A stretch of DNA of 64,000 bases from Burkholderia ubonensis (GCF_902833085.1 NZ_CADFEB010000002.1:310001-374000); one strand, 5' to 3'. Numbered from the stretch's first letter, positions 34,069-45,812 are shown. Translations and numbers: made by a program. Notes: generated from the sequence alone by a model not told the origin.

Positions 34069-35538
34069 ATGATGAAACTCACGCTGCGCAAATGGCTGGC
34101 CGTTGCGGCGGTGGCGGCTTGCCTGCCGCTCATGCCGCATTCCGCGGCGGCGGCGCCCGCCGCCAGCCTTCCCGATTTCGCGGATCTGGTCGAAAAGGTC
34201 GGGCCGGCCGTCGTCAACATCCGGACGACCGCCAACGTACCGTCGGGCAGTCCGCGCGGCGCGCTCCCGCCGGGTTTCGACAACGGCGACATGTCGGAAT
34301 TCTTCCGCCGCTTCTTCGGCATTCCGCTGCCGCAGGCGCCGGGCAACCCGAAGAACGCGCCTCAGCCCGACAATCCGCCCGACACCGAGCAGAACCGCGG
34401 CGTCGGCTCGGGCTTCATCGTGTCGGCCGACGGCTACGTGATGACCAATGCGCACGTCATCGATGACGCCGACACGATCTACGTGACGCTGACCGACAAG
34501 CGCGAGTTCAAGGCGAAGCTGATCGGCGTCGACGATCGCACCGACGTCGCGGTCGTCAAGATCCAGGCGTCGAACCTGCCGGTCGTCGCGATCGGCGATT
34601 CGAACAAGGTGCGCGTCGGCGAATGGGTCGTCGCGATCGGCTCGCCGTTCGGCCTCGACAACACGGTGACGGCCGGCATCGTCAGCTCGAAGAGCCGCAA
34701 CACGGGCGACTACCTGCCGTTCATCCAGACCGACGTGGCCGTGAACCCCGGCAACTCCGGCGGCCCGCTGATCAACATGCAGGGCGAGGTGATCGGCATC
34801 AATTCGCAGATCTACAGCCGCACGGGCGGTTTCATGGGCATCTCGTTCGCGATCCCGATCGACGAGGCGATGCGCGTGGCCGACCAGCTGAAGGCGACCG
34901 GCAAGGTCACGCGCGGCCGGATCGCGGTGGCGATCGGCGAGGTGACGAAGGACGTGGCCGACTCGATCGGCCTGCCGAAGACGGAAGGCGCGCTCGTCAG
35001 CAGCGTCGAGCCGGGTGGGCCGGCCGACAAGGCGGGCGTCCAGCCGGGCGACATCATCCTGAAGTTCAACGGCAAGCCGGTCGACACGGCATCGGATCTG
35101 CCGCGCATGGTCGGCGACACGAAGCCGGGCGCGAAGGCGACGATCAACGTGTGGCGCAAGGGTCAGGCACGCGATCTGCCGATCACGATCGCCGAGACGC
35201 CGGCCGAAACGGCCGCGAAGGCCGATCCGGGCAAGAAGCCGCCGCAGAAGCCGCGCCAGAGCAACGCGCTCGGCTTGACGGTCAGTGACATTCCGGCCGA
35301 CCAGTTGAAGGCGCTGAAGCTGAGGAGCGGCGTGCAGGTCGACGGCGTCGACGGTCCGGCGGCGCGCGCGGGGCTGCAGCGCGGCGACATCGTGCTGCGC
35401 GTCGGCGACACCGACATCACGAGCGCGAAGCAGTTCGCCGACGTCACCGCCCAGCTCGATCCGCAAAAGGCGGTCGCGGTGCTGGTGCGGCGCGGCGACA
35501 ATACGCAGTTCTTCCCGCTGCGTCCGCGCCAGAAGTAA
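34069..35538 (+). CDS. mucD: periplasmic serine protease MucD/DegQ
   Basis: A 489-residue HtrA family protease and chaperone in the periplasm. Signal peptide at residues 1-29. The catalytic triad is His129 (MTNAHVID), Asp159 (DDRTDVAVV) and Ser230 (NPGNSGGPL). Two PDZ domains follow at about residues 280-370 (VEPGGPADKAGVQPGDII) and 405-485 (DGPAARAGLQRGDIVL). Placement at the end of the rpoE-rseA-rseB operon identifies it as MucD, which clears misfolded envelope proteins and damps the sigma-E signal. No rseC is present between them. Confidence 0.95.
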   Translation: MMKLTLRKWLAVAAVAACLPLMPHSAAAAPAASLPDFADLVEKVGPAVVNIRTTANVPSGSPRGALPPGFDNGDMSEFFRRFFGIPLPQAPGNPKNAPQPDNPPDTEQNRGVGSGFIVSADGYVMTNAHVIDDADTIYVTLTDKREFKAKLIGVDDRTDVAVVKIQASNLPVVAIGDSNKVRVGEWVVAIGSPFGLDNTVTAGIVSSKSRNTGDYLPFIQTDVAVNPGNSGGPLINMQGEVIGINSQIYSRTGGFMGISFAIPIDEAMRVADQLKATGKVTRGRIAVAIGEVTKDVADSIGLPKTEGALVSSVEPGGPADKAGVQPGDIILKFNGKPVDTASDLPRMVGDTKPGAKATINVWRKGQARDLPITIAETPAETAAKADPGKKPPQKPRQSNALGLTVSDIPADQLKALKLRSGVQVDGVDGPAARAGLQRGDIVLRVGDTDITSAKQFADVTAQLDPQKAVAVLVRRGDNTQFFPLRPRQK

Positions 35539-35548
35539 CGCGAGCGCG

Positions 35549-35785
35549 ATGTTCACGCTCTACGGCCGCGGCTGGTGCCACCTGTGCGATGACATGCGCG
35601 CCGCACTGGCGCCGGTGGCGGCCGAATTCGGCGTGACGGTCGACTACGTCGACATCGACGCGGACGCGGCGCTCGTCGCCCGCTACGACGAGGACGTGCC
35701 GGTGCTGCTGCTGGATGGCGCGGAAGTGTGCCGTCACCGCTTCGACGAGATGCGGGTGCGGAACGCGCTCGCCGCCCGGCGCTGA
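35549..35785 (+). CDS. glutaredoxin-like protein (DUF836)
   Basis: A 78-residue thioredoxin-fold protein. The redox motif is GRGWCHLCDDM (CxxC, residues 10-13), followed by YVDIDADAALVARYDEDVPVLLLDG with the conserved cis-proline (VPV) and a C-terminal helix. It is the small glutaredoxin-like family found beside mucD or lepA in many beta-proteobacteria. The ATG lies 10 bases after the mucD stop, so it is probably co-transcribed. Possible disulfide reductase; no target known. Confidence 0.88.
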   Translation: MFTLYGRGWCHLCDDMRAALAPVAAEFGVTVDYVDIDADAALVARYDEDVPVLLLDGAEVCRHRFDEMRVRNALAARR

Positions 35786-35812
35786 GGCCCGGCGGCGGCC
35801 GGCCGCCAAAAT

Positions 35813-35856
35813 GCCTCCCGGTGGGGGGGCTTTTCGGCTAAAATAAGCCGTTTTTT
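35813..35856 (+). terminator. tandem terminators before lepA
   Basis: First hairpin GCCTCCC/GGGGGGC (35813-35819 with 35824-35830, one G-T pair) then TTTT. Second hairpin CGGCT/AGCCG (35835-35839 with 35846-35850) then TTTTTT. They end the rpoE operon. The TAAAAT in the second loop could also act as a -10 box for lepA. Confidence 0.6.
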
Positions 35857-35919
35857 CACCGACTTACAAGGCGTGCTCCGCAGTCGTCGAGCGCGCCTTT
35901 TTCGCTTGATCGGCACTGA

Positions 35920-37713
<1,794 letters not shown>

Positions 37714-37729
37714 CAGGACTGATCCTTTT

Positions 37730-38623
37730 ATGAATTTTGCGCTGATTCTTTTTGTGCTCGTCGCACTGACGGGCGTGGCGTGGGTTGCGGACAAGATGGT
37801 GTTCCTGCCGCAGCGCCGGCGGGCGGCCGATGCGGCAGTCGACGCGTTCGACCAGCAGCAGTCGCGTGTCGACAAGCGTTTCGCCGACGAGAACGCGGTG
37901 CAGACCCGTTCGAAGCTGCGCGACGAGAAGCTGCGCCAGCCGTGGTGGCTCGAGTACACCGCGAGCTTCTTCCCGGTGATCCTCGCGGTGTTCGTCGTGC
38001 GTTCGTTCATCGTCGAGCCGTTCAAGATCCCGTCGGGCTCGATGGTGCCGACGCTGCTCGTCGGCGACTTCATCCTCGTCAACAAGTTCGACTACGGCCT
38101 GCGCATGCCGGTCACGAACACGAAGCTCACGCAAGGCCGTCCGCTCGAACGCGGCGACGTCGTCGTGTTCCGCTACCCGAAGGACGAGTCGGTCGACTAC
38201 ATCAAGCGCGTGATCGGCCTGCCGGGCGACACCGTCGCTTACCAGGACAAGCAGCTGACGATCAACGGCAAGCCGGTGCCCGAAGCGCCGCTGGCCGACT
38301 ACTTCGACGAAGAGCGGCAGAACTACGCGAAGCAGTTCGAGGAGTCGCTCGGCGGCCGCAAGAACGCGATCCTCAACAACCCTGCGGTGCCGCCGTTCGT
38401 GATGGGCGCATACGACTATCCGTATCGCGACAATTGCACGTACAACAGCCGCGGCGTGATCTGCAAGGTGCCGGCGGGCCACTACTTCATGATGGGCGAC
38501 AACCGCGACAACAGCGCGGACAGCCGCTACTGGGGCTTCGTGCCGGACCAGAACATCGTCGGCCGCGCGTTCTTCATCTGGATGAACTTCGGCGACCTGA
38601 AGCGGATCGGCTCCTTCAACTGA
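37730..38623 (+). CDS. lepB: signal peptidase I
   Basis: A 297-residue membrane protease that removes signal peptides from exported proteins. Two membrane helices at residues 1-20 and about 77-95 place the C-terminal catalytic domain in the periplasm. The Ser/Lys dyad is Ser104 (PSGSMVPTLLVGD) and Lys159 (DYIKRVIGLPGD). Box E is GDNRDNSADSRYWGFV near residue 260. The ATG at 37730 follows lepA closely; lepA-lepB-rnc-era is a conserved operon. Confidence 0.97.
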   Translation: MNFALILFVLVALTGVAWVADKMVFLPQRRRAADAAVDAFDQQQSRVDKRFADENAVQTRSKLRDEKLRQPWWLEYTASFFPVILAVFVVRSFIVEPFKIPSGSMVPTLLVGDFILVNKFDYGLRMPVTNTKLTQGRPLERGDVVVFRYPKDESVDYIKRVIGLPGDTVAYQDKQLTINGKPVPEAPLADYFDEERQNYAKQFEESLGGRKNAILNNPAVPPFVMGAYDYPYRDNCTYNSRGVICKVPAGHYFMMGDNRDNSADSRYWGFVPDQNIVGRAFFIWMNFGDLKRIGSFN

Positions 38624-38776
38624 TCCCGATCGATGCACGCGCAATACGCGACGCACGGGCCGCGCCGCGTATTGCCGAACTACTTTAAGAACCGGCGGTA
38701 ACACCGCTTCGTCATGCCTTTTCGGGGCCGGCTGCGTCGTTTCGGCGCGACCGGCGCCCGCGTTATACTCCTGCAC

Positions 38777-40000
38777 ATGCCCCTATCTCAGTTGGAAAGC
38801 CGGCTGCGCTATGAATTTCGCAATGCGGAATTGCTGCGCCAGGCTTTGACCCATCGCAGTCACAGTGCCACGCACAACGAGCGGCTCGAGTTTCTCGGCG
38901 ATTCCGTTCTCAATTGCGCGGTGGCCGCCCTTTTGTTCCAGCGTTTCGGCAAGCTGGACGAAGGCGATCTGTCGCGGGTGCGGGCGAACCTCGTCAAACA
39001 GCAGTCGCTGTACGAAATTGCTCAGGCCCTGAATATTTCCGACGGGCTGCGGCTGGGCGAGGGCGAACTGCGCAGCGGCGGGTTCCGCCGCCCGTCGATC
39101 CTCGCGGACGCATTCGAAGCCATCATCGGGGCCGTATTCCTCGATGGCGGCTTCGAAGCCGCCCAAGGGGTGATCAAGCGGCTCTACATCCCGATTCTCG
39201 ATCACATCGATCCGCGCACGCTCGGCAAGGACGCGAAGACGCTGCTGCAGGAATACCTGCAGGGGCACAAGATCGCGCTGCCGACCTACACGGTCGTCGC
39301 GACGCATGGTGCGGCGCACAATCAGCAGTTCGAGGTCGAATGCACGGTGCCGAAGCTGGACGTCAAGGTGTCCGGTTCCGGCGCGAGCCGTCGTGCGGCC
39401 GAGCAGGCCGCGGCGAAGAAGGCGCTCGACGAAGTGGTCGCGGCCGCGCCGATGCTGGCCGCGAAGCCGAAACGTTCGAAGAACGCACGCTCGGCCAAGC
39501 ATGTGGAGCCGGAAATCGTGCCCGGCGTGAAAGGCGTGCAGGAAGCGCTCGACCTGCGCTCGCCCGAGCGGAAGGAGCGCGCCGCGGCGCGCGCCGAAGC
39601 GAAGGCTGCGGCGGCTCCGGCAGGCGCGGGCAGCGTGGCGGAGGCAGTCGAGCGCGCGGCGCAGGCGCCGGTGGCCGCGATTCGCGCCGCGCATGTCGAG
39701 CATGGTGCGGACAAGGCCGAGCGGGCGGCGAAGCCGGCGACGGACAAGCCCGCGGACCGCGCCGATGCCGCGCCGAAACCTGCCGACAAGGCGGTCGAGC
39801 GAACCGATGCCGCGCCGCGTGCAGCCGACAAGCCTGCCGACCACCGCGCCGACGCTGCGCCTCACGCGGCCGAGAAGACCGAGAAGGCCGCCGAGCGCGC
39901 CGCGCCGCGCGTGCGCGACGTGACGCCCGGCCAGGACGCGTCTTCCGGCGAAACGAGCCTCGCCGCTGCGCCGGCGCGCGTGGCCGATGCCGGCCACTGA
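38777..40000 (+). CDS. rnc: ribonuclease III with long C-terminal extension
   Basis: A 407-residue double-strand-specific endoribonuclease for rRNA and mRNA maturation. The catalytic domain holds [13 protein letters not shown] (residues 34-46) and the acidic pair region [18 protein letters not shown]; the dsRNA-binding domain covers about residues 145-212 ([33 protein letters not shown]). Usual RNase III ends there, at about 225 residues; here about 190 extra residues rich in Ala, Lys, Asp, Glu and Arg follow. The start is the ATG at 38777 (MPLSQLE). Confidence 0.95.
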   Translation: MPLSQLESRLRYEFRNAELLRQALTHRSHSATHNERLEFLGDSVLNCAVAALLFQRFGKLDEGDLSRVRANLVKQQSLYEIAQALNISDGLRLGEGELRSGGFRRPSILADAFEAIIGAVFLDGGFEAAQGVIKRLYIPILDHIDPRTLGKDAKTLLQEYLQGHKIALPTYTVVATHGAAHNQQFEVECTVPKLDVKVSGSGASRRAAEQAAAKKALDEVVAAAPMLAAKPKRSKNARSAKHVEPEIVPGVKGVQEALDLRSPERKERAAARAEAKAAAAPAGAGSVAEAVERAAQAPVAAIRAAHVEHGADKAERAAKPATDKPADRADAAPKPADKAVERTDAAPRAADKPADHRADAAPHAAEKTEKAAERAAPRVRDVTPGQDASSGETSLAAAPARVADAGH

Positions 40001-40060
40001 ATTGCCCATCGATCGTGCCGCGCGCCGCGCGGCCGGTTCCGAACCTGTCTCCCAATCGAT

Positions 40061-40960
40061 ATGAACGCTACCGCTCCCACTGGTTTCCGCTGCGGCATGA
40101 TCGCGATCGTGGGCCGTCCGAACGTCGGCAAGTCGACGCTGATGAACGCGCTCGTCGGCCAGAAGATCAGCATCACGTCCCGCAAGGCGCAGACGACCCG
40201 CCATCGCATCACCGGCATCAACACGACCGAAGACGCGCAATTCATCTTCGTCGATACGCCCGGCTTCCAGACCCGCCACAGCACCGCGCTGAACCGCTCG
40301 CTGAACCGCGCGGTCACGTCGACGCTGACGTCGGTCGACGCGATCCTGTTCGTGATCGAGGCCGGCCGCTTCGGGCCGGATGACCAGAAGGTGCTCGACC
40401 TGATTCCGCCCGGCGTGCCGACGCTGCTGATCGCGAACAAGCTCGACCGCGTGAACGACAAGACGACGCTGTACCCGTTCATGCAGCAGGTGAGCGCGCT
40501 GCGCGAGTTCACCGAGATCGTGCCGCTGTCGGCAAAGCACGTCGAAGACATCCAGCGCCTGATGCAGACGGTCAAGCCGTACCTGCCGGAAGGCGAGCCG
40601 ATCTACGGCGAGGACGACCTGACCGACCGCAGCTCGCGCTTCCTCGCGGCCGAGATCCTGCGCGAGAAGGTGTTCCGCTGGACCGGCGACGAGCTGCCGT
40701 ATACGAGCACGGTCATCATCGACAAGTTCGAGGAGGAAGGGCGGCTGAAGCGCGTCTTCGCGACGATCCTCGTCGAGCGCGATACGCACAAGGCGATGGT
40801 GATCGGCAAGAAGGGCGCGAAGCTCAAGCAGATCAGCACCGAAGCGCGGATGGACATGGAAAAGCTGTTCGACGGCCCCGTCTATCTCGAGACCTTCGTC
40901 AAGGTGAAGAGCGGCTGGGCCGACAACGAAGCGGGGCTTCGTGCCTATGGGTACGAATGA
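40061..40960 (+). CDS. era: GTPase Era
   Basis: A 299-residue GTPase that binds the 3' end of 16S rRNA and helps mature the 30S subunit. G motifs: [12 protein letters not shown] (residues 18-29), [10 protein letters not shown], and NKLDRVND near residue 127. The C-terminal KH domain carries [17 protein letters not shown] near residue 248. It follows rnc, its normal partner, and overlaps the recO start by 14 bases. Confidence 0.98.
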   Translation: MNATAPTGFRCGMIAIVGRPNVGKSTLMNALVGQKISITSRKAQTTRHRITGINTTEDAQFIFVDTPGFQTRHSTALNRSLNRAVTSTLTSVDAILFVIEAGRFGPDDQKVLDLIPPGVPTLLIANKLDRVNDKTTLYPFMQQVSALREFTEIVPLSAKHVEDIQRLMQTVKPYLPEGEPIYGEDDLTDRSSRFLAAEILREKVFRWTGDELPYTSTVIIDKFEEEGRLKRVFATILVERDTHKAMVIGKKGAKLKQISTEARMDMEKLFDGPVYLETFVKVKSGWADNEAGLRAYGYE

Positions 40961-41783
40961 CGCGCTGACGTCGACCGAAGACGCGGTAGAGGCGGGCGCC
41001 GACGCGCCGCCGCCTGCCGCGCCCCCCGCACCGCCGCGCAAGGCGCGGCGCGCGACCTCGCGCACGTCCGATTTCCGCGTCGCCGAGCAGCCGGCGTTCG
41101 TGCTGCACAGCTATCCCTATCGTGAAACGAGCCTGATCATCGACGTGCTGACGCGCGATCACGGCCGGCTCGCGCTCGTCGCGAAAGGCGCGAAGCGCCC
41201 GCATTCCGCGCTGCGCGGCGTGCTGCAGACGTTCCAGCCGCTGCTGCTGTCGTGGTCCGGCAAGTCCGAGATGCGCACGCTGACGGGCGCCGAATGGGTC
41301 GGCGGGATGCTGCCGCTCGCCGGCGACGCGCTGCTGTGCGGCTTCTACGCGAACGAACTGCTCGTCAAGTTCTGCGCACGTGAAGATCCGCAACCGCCGC
41401 TCTTCAACCATTACGTCGTGACGCTCACGCGCCTCGCGCATGGCGAGCCCGCGGTGCAGGTGCTGCGCTCGTTCGAGCGCGTGCTGCTGCGCGAAACGGG
41501 CTATGCGATGGCGCTGAACCGCACGGTCGCGCGCCGCGCGGTCGAGGCCGACCGCCTGTACGTGTTCGATCCCGAGCGCGGCGTGCGCGGCGCGGACGAC
41601 GACGTGCCGTCGCACTGGCCGGTGGTCTCCGGACAGACGTTGCTCGACATGGAGCAGGACGATTACCATCGAGCCCAGACCGTCGCGCAAAGCAAGACGC
41701 TGATGCGCTTCCTGCTGAACACTTATCTCGGCGGCACGCCGCTCGCGACGCGCCAGATCCTGATCGACCTGCAAAATCTATGA
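40947..41783 (+). CDS. recO: DNA repair protein RecO
   Basis: A 278-residue recombination mediator that works with RecR and RecF to load RecA at gaps. The N-terminal OB fold starts at about residue 48 ([34 protein letters not shown]). The C-terminal helical part includes [16 protein letters not shown] and [16 protein letters not shown] Pro/Ala-rich leader of about 45 residues precedes the OB fold. The ATG at 40947 overlaps era; GTG 40941 is an alternative. Its stop overlaps pdxJ as ATGA. Confidence 0.94.
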   Translation: MGTNDALTSTEDAVEAGADAPPPAAPPAPPRKARRATSRTSDFRVAEQPAFVLHSYPYRETSLIIDVLTRDHGRLALVAKGAKRPHSALRGVLQTFQPLLLSWSGKSEMRTLTGAEWVGGMLPLAGDALLCGFYANELLVKFCAREDPQPPLFNHYVVTLTRLAHGEPAVQVLRSFERVLLRETGYAMALNRTVARRAVEADRLYVFDPERGVRGADDDVPSHWPVVSGQTLLDMEQDDYHRAQTVAQSKTLMRFLLNTYLGGTPLATRQILIDLQNL

Positions 41784-42553
41784 GCTTCTTCCTGACTTCG
41801 CCCACCGCCATCGATCTCGGCGTCAACATCGACCACGTCGCAACGCTGCGCAACGCGCGCGGCACGACCTATCCCGATCCGATCCGTGCGGCGCTCGCCG
41901 CCGAAGAGGCCGGCGCCGACGCGATCACGCTGCACCTGCGCGAGGATCGCCGGCACATCGTCGACGCGGACGTGCGCAAGCTGCGCCCGCTCCTGAAGAC
42001 GCGCATGAACCTCGAATGCGCGGTGACGGCCGAGATGCTCGACATCGCGTGCGAGGTCAAGCCGCACGACGCGTGCCTCGTGCCCGAAAAGCGCGAGGAG
42101 CTGACGACCGAAGGCGGCCTCGACGTCGCGGGGCGCTTCGAGGCCGTGCGCGCCGCGTGCCGGCAACTCGCCGACGCCGGCGTGCGCGTGTCGCTGTTCA
42201 TCGATCCGGACGAGACGCAGATCCGCGCCGCGCACGAAGCGGGCGCGCCGGTGATCGAACTGCATACGGGCCGCTATGCCGACGCGCACGACGCGGCCGA
42301 GCAGCAGCGCGAATACGAGCGGATCGTCGCGGGCGTGCAGGCGGGTGCGACGCTCGGCCTGAAGGTCAACGCGGGGCACGGCCTGCATTACACGAACGTG
42401 CAGCAGATCGCCGCGATCGACGGCATCGTCGAGCTGAACATCGGCCACGCGATCGTCGCGCATGCGATCTTCGCGGGCTGGGACAACGCGGTGCGCGAGA
42501 TGAAGGCCATCATGGTCGCGGCGCGCGTCGCGGCGCTGCACGGCGCACGTTGA
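41780..42553 (+). CDS. pdxJ: pyridoxine 5'-phosphate synthase
   Basis: A 257-residue TIM-barrel enzyme that condenses 3-amino-2-oxopropyl phosphate with deoxyxylulose phosphate to make pyridoxine phosphate. Motifs: [18 protein letters not shown] near residue 12, [33 protein letters not shown] and [13 protein letters not shown] near residue 195. Position after recO and before acpS matches the conserved order in proteobacteria. It is translationally coupled to recO by a 4-base overlap. Confidence 0.97.
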   Translation: MSFFLTSPTAIDLGVNIDHVATLRNARGTTYPDPIRAALAAEEAGADAITLHLREDRRHIVDADVRKLRPLLKTRMNLECAVTAEMLDIACEVKPHDACLVPEKREELTTEGGLDVAGRFEAVRAACRQLADAGVRVSLFIDPDETQIRAAHEAGAPVIELHTGRYADAHDAAEQQREYERIVAGVQAGATLGLKVNAGHGLHYTNVQQIAAIDGIVELNIGHAIVAHAIFAGWDNAVREMKAIMVAARVAALHGAR

Positions 42554-42564
42554 ACGCTGAACGC

Positions 42565-43014
42565 ATGGCGATCTACGGCATCGGTACCGACATCGTCCAG
42601 CTGAGCCGCATCGCGGCGGTGCTCGAGCGCACCGGCGGCCGGTTCGCCGAGAAAGTGCTGGGGCCCGACGAGCTGCGCGTGTTCCACGCGCGCCGCGCAC
42701 GCTCCGAGGCGCGCGGCATCGCATTCCTCGCGACGCGCTTTTCCGCGAAGGAAGCGTTCTCGAAGGCGATCGGGCTCGGCATGCACTGGCCGATGACGTG
42801 GCGCGCGCTGCAGACCCTCAATCAACCGAGCGGCGAGCCGTATGTCGTCGCGTCCGGCGAGCTGGCCGACTGGCTTGCGGCACGCGGCATCACCGCCCGC
42901 GTGACGGTCAGCGACGAGCGCGACTACGCGGTGTCGTTCGTGATCGCCGAGACCGGCATGCGGGCGGCCGACTTGCCTGCGGCGGCCCCGCCGGTTCCAC
43001 GATCTTCTTCCTGA
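42565..43014 (+). CDS. acpS: holo-[acyl-carrier-protein] synthase
   Basis: A 149-residue enzyme that moves the phosphopantetheine group from CoA to Ser of acyl carrier protein. The metal/substrate motifs are [16 protein letters not shown] at the start (Asp9) and [15 protein letters not shown] near residue 57. The last 15-20 residues ([17 protein letters not shown]) extend beyond the usual 126-residue enzyme. The ATG at 42565 follows pdxJ by 11 bases. Its target AcpP is encoded 13 kb upstream in this window. Confidence 0.95.
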   Translation: MAIYGIGTDIVQLSRIAAVLERTGGRFAEKVLGPDELRVFHARRARSEARGIAFLATRFSAKEAFSKAIGLGMHWPMTWRALQTLNQPSGEPYVVASGELADWLAARGITARVTVSDERDYAVSFVIAETGMRAADLPAAAPPVPRSSS

Positions 43015-43029
43015 CGGATTCCCGATTCG

Positions 43030-44058
43030 ATGAAAACGACTCCCGGCCCGGTCATGCTCGACGTCGTCGGCACGGCCCTGACGCGCGACGATGCGCGCCG
43101 TCTCGCGCATCCGAACACCGGCGGCGTGATCCTGTTCGCGCGGCACTTCCAGAATCGTGCGCAGCTGACTGCGCTGACCGACGCCATTCGCGCGGTCCGC
43201 GAGGACGTGCTGATTGCCGTCGATCACGAGGGCGGCCGCGTGCAGCGCTTTCGCACCGACGGCTTCACGGTGCTGCCCGCGATGCGCCGCCTCGGCGAGC
43301 TGTGGGACCAGGACGTGCTGCGGGCGACGAAGGTCGCGACCGCGGTCGGCTACATCCTCGCCGCGGAGCTGCGCGCATGCGGGATCGACATGAGCTTCAC
43401 GCCCGTGCTCGACCTCGACTACGGCCACTCGAAAGTGATCGGCGATCGCGCGTTCCATCGCGATCCGCGCGTCGTGACGATGCTCGCGCAGAGCCTGAAC
43501 CACGGGCTCTCGCTCGCCGGCATGGCGAACTGCGGCAAGCATTTTCCCGGGCACGGTTTCGCGGAAGCCGATTCGCACGTCGCGCTGCCCACCGACGATC
43601 GGCCGCTCGACACGATCCTCAAGCAGGACGTCGCGCCTTACGACTGGCTCGGCCTGTCGCTGGCGGCGGTGATTCCGGCGCATGTGATCTATACGCAGGT
43701 CGACGCGCGGCCGGCCGGTTTCTCGCGGGTCTGGCTGCAGGACATCCTGCGCGGCCGGCTCGGCTTCACCGGCGCGATCTTCAGCGACGACCTGTCGATG
43801 GAGGCCGCGCGAGAAGGCGGCACGCTGACGCAGGCGGCCGAGGCCGCGCTTGCGGCCGGGTGCGACATGGTGCTGGTTTGCAACCAGCCGGATGCGGCCG
43901 AAGCCGTGCTGAACGGATTGAAGACGCAGCCGTCGCCGGACTCGGTGCGACGCATCAAGCGGATGCGCGCGCGCGGCAAGCCGGCCAAGTGGGACAGGCT
44001 GATCGCGCAGCCCGAGTATCTGCGTGCGCAGGCGCTGCTGCGCGACGCGTTCGCGTAA
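43030..44058 (+). CDS. nagZ: beta-N-acetylhexosaminidase NagZ
   Basis: A 342-residue cytosolic glycoside hydrolase family 3 enzyme that removes N-acetylglucosamine from muropeptides during peptidoglycan recycling; in many bacteria its product induces AmpC beta-lactamase. Motifs: IAVDHEGGRVQRF near residue 60, NCGKHFPGHGFAEADSHVALP near residue 165 (with the catalytic His on the family loop) and FSDDLSMEAAREGG (catalytic Asp) near residue 255. It closes the lepA-to-nagZ series, 15 bases after acpS. Confidence 0.96.
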   Translation: MKTTPGPVMLDVVGTALTRDDARRLAHPNTGGVILFARHFQNRAQLTALTDAIRAVREDVLIAVDHEGGRVQRFRTDGFTVLPAMRRLGELWDQDVLRATKVATAVGYILAAELRACGIDMSFTPVLDLDYGHSKVIGDRAFHRDPRVVTMLAQSLNHGLSLAGMANCGKHFPGHGFAEADSHVALPTDDRPLDTILKQDVAPYDWLGLSLAAVIPAHVIYTQVDARPAGFSRVWLQDILRGRLGFTGAIFSDDLSMEAAREGGTLTQAAEAALAAGCDMVLVCNQPDAAEAVLNGLKTQPSPDSVRRIKRMRARGKPAKWDRLIAQPEYLRAQALLRDAFA

Positions 44059-44073
44059 GCGCGCGAAACGAAA

Positions 44074-44096
44074 AAGCCGCGCAAGTTGCGCGGCTT
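44074..44096 (-). terminator. terminator hairpin, better on the minus strand
   Basis: Stem AAGCCGCGC (44074-44082) with GCGCGGCTT (44088-44096), loop AAGTT. Minus-strand read-out gives GCTTTTTCG, so it can end the regulator transcript; on the plus strand it follows nagZ but lacks a T tract. Confidence 0.65.
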
Positions 44097-44123
44097 CGAG
44101 AGGCCGGTCGACCTGACCGAGAC

Positions 44124-44151
44124 AGCCCGATCGGCAAACGCTGATCGGGCT
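44124..44151. terminator. second hairpin between nagZ and regulator gene
   Basis: Stem AGCCCGATC (44124-44132) with GATCGGGCT (44143-44151), 10-base loop, then GTTTCATTG. It is a probable nagZ terminator on the plus strand. Confidence 0.55.
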
Positions 44152-44193
44152 GTTTCATTGGTGGCGGCGCGATCCGCGCCGCGCCGTGCTGCC

Positions 44194-45579
44194 TCAGTTC
44201 ACCTTCATTCGCTGCAGCTTGTTGTACAGCGTCTTCGGGCTGATGCCGAGCAGCGTCGCCGCGCGATGGCGCGTGCCGCCGACCGCATCGAGCGTCGCGC
44301 GGATCAACAGGTCCTCGACGTCCGACAGCGGCGTGCCGACCTTGATCTGCACGCTGCTGCCGTTCAGCGCGGCGCCCGCCGAGAAGCTCGCTTCGCCGGC
44401 GCGCAGCGTGTCGATGAAGTCGCCGGACGCTTCGTATGCGAAGCGCACGCGCTCCTGCAGCTCGCGCACGTTGCCCGGCCACTCGTAGGACAGGCATTCG
44501 CGCACGAAACCCGGCGCGGCGCGCTTGTCGGTCGTGCTGCGGCCGGTCGCGCGCGCTTCGCGGTTCAGTTCGTCGATCAGCGCATCGGCGATCGACAGCG
44601 CATCGCCGTCGCGTTCGCGCAGCGGCGGCATCGAGATCGACGCCGCGTCGAGGCGCAGCCACAGATCTTCGCGCAGCGTGCCGCTTGCAACCGCTTCGCG
44701 CGCAGGACGGCGCGTGGCGGCGATCAGCCGGAAGTCGCTCGCGACCGGGCTCGTGCCGCCGATGCGCATGAAATTCTGCGAATCGAGCGCTTGCAGCAGC
44801 GCTTCCTGCAGCACGAGCGGCAGCGCGGTGATCTCGTCGAGGAACAGCGTGCCGCCGCTCGCCTGCTCGAACAGGCCGGATTCGCGCCGCTCGGCGCCGT
44901 CGTATGCGCCGCGCTCGTGGCCGAACAGCACGCTGTCGAGCGCCGCGCCGTGGCGTCCGACCTGCGCGAGCGTGCGGCAGTCGAACGCGACGAACGGCCC
45001 CTTGCGGCGGCGGCTCAGGTCATGCAGCGTGCGCGCGGCCAGCTTCTTGCCGGTGCCGGCCTCGCCCGAGAACAGCACGGCCGTTTCGGTGCGCGCATTG
45101 TGCTCGATCATGTCGTACACGTGCTGCATGGCTTCGCTGCGGCCGACCAGCGCGCCGAAGCGGCCGAGGTGGCGCAGCGATGCGCGCAGCGACTGCACTT
45201 CGTCGATCAGTTCGTAGGGCCGGGGAATGCGCGCGAGCAGGCTGCGCAGGCGCGGAATGTTGATCGGCTTGAGGAGGTAGTCCCAGATTCCGTGGCGCAG
45301 GCCTTCGATCGCGCTTTCGACCGTCGCGTTGCCGGTCAGCACGATGACCGGCAGCGAGCCGTTCGGCTGCTGCTGCGGCAGGTGCTGCAGCAGGTCGAAC
45401 CCGCTGCCGTCCGGCAGGTTCAGGTCGACGAGGACGACGTCGGGGATCGAGCGGCCGAGCGCGGTGCGCGCCTCGGCAAGCGACGTGGCCGTGTCGACCG
45501 AGAAGCCGTCCGCGGCGAGGAGCGCAGTGAGGCCGGACAGACTGTTGGGATCGTCTTCGACAATCAGGGCGTGTGGCAT
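44194..45579 (-). CDS. NtrC-family response regulator with altered GAFTGA motif
   Basis: A 461-residue regulator. Receiver domain about residues 1-115 with phospho-acceptor Asp52 (VDLNLPDGSG) and Lys104. AAA+ domain about residues 143-370: Walker A GEAGTGKK (172-179), Walker B GGTLFLDEI (242-250), and the Arg-finger area LREDLWLRLD. The sigma-54 contact loop, normally GAFTGA, reads GAYDGA at 224-229. A Fis-type helix-turn-helix ends the protein (GGTRHRAATLLGISPKTLYNKLQ). No histidine kinase gene is adjacent, so it is an orphan. The start is the ATG at 45579 (MPHALIVEDD). Target genes unknown. Confidence 0.9.
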   Translation of the reverse strand: MPHALIVEDDPNSLSGLTALLAADGFSVDTATSLAEARTALGRSIPDVVLVDLNLPDGSGFDLLQHLPQQQPNGSLPVIVLTGNATVESAIEGLRHGIWDYLLKPINIPRLRSLLARIPRPYELIDEVQSLRASLRHLGRFGALVGRSEAMQHVYDMIEHNARTETAVLFSGEAGTGKKLAARTLHDLSRRRKGPFVAFDCRTLAQVGRHGAALDSVLFGHERGAYDGAERRESGLFEQASGGTLFLDEITALPLVLQEALLQALDSQNFMRIGGTSPVASDFRLIAATRRPAREAVASGTLREDLWLRLDAASISMPPLRERDGDALSIADALIDELNREARATGRSTTDKRAAPGFVRECLSYEWPGNVRELQERVRFAYEASGDFIDTLRAGEASFSAGAALNGSSVQIKVGTPLSDVEDLLIRATLDAVGGTRHRAATLLGISPKTLYNKLQRMKVN

Positions 45580-45812
45580 GGTGGACGCGTGTCGTGTCAA
45601 GAGAGGCGGGCCATCGGCCAAAAAATCCGCAGCCGCATTTCGAGATTAAAAACTGATTTTATGCCCCTGCGAACGCCTAACGAAGATTATTTCTCCATCG
45701 CTATAAAACAGTTACCGATGATACAAATTGAATATCTTTATGCGTCGCTTTTGTGGTGCATTCCGGTGTCGGCGCGGCGGCGTGCCGGGGTGTGCTATTG
45801 ACGCCGGCAAAA

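Noticed and set aside
45640..45760. AT-rich patch upstream of the NtrC-type regulator
   Set aside because: It looks like an ordinary promoter region; no specific -35/-10 or -24/-12 pair could be fixed with confidence.
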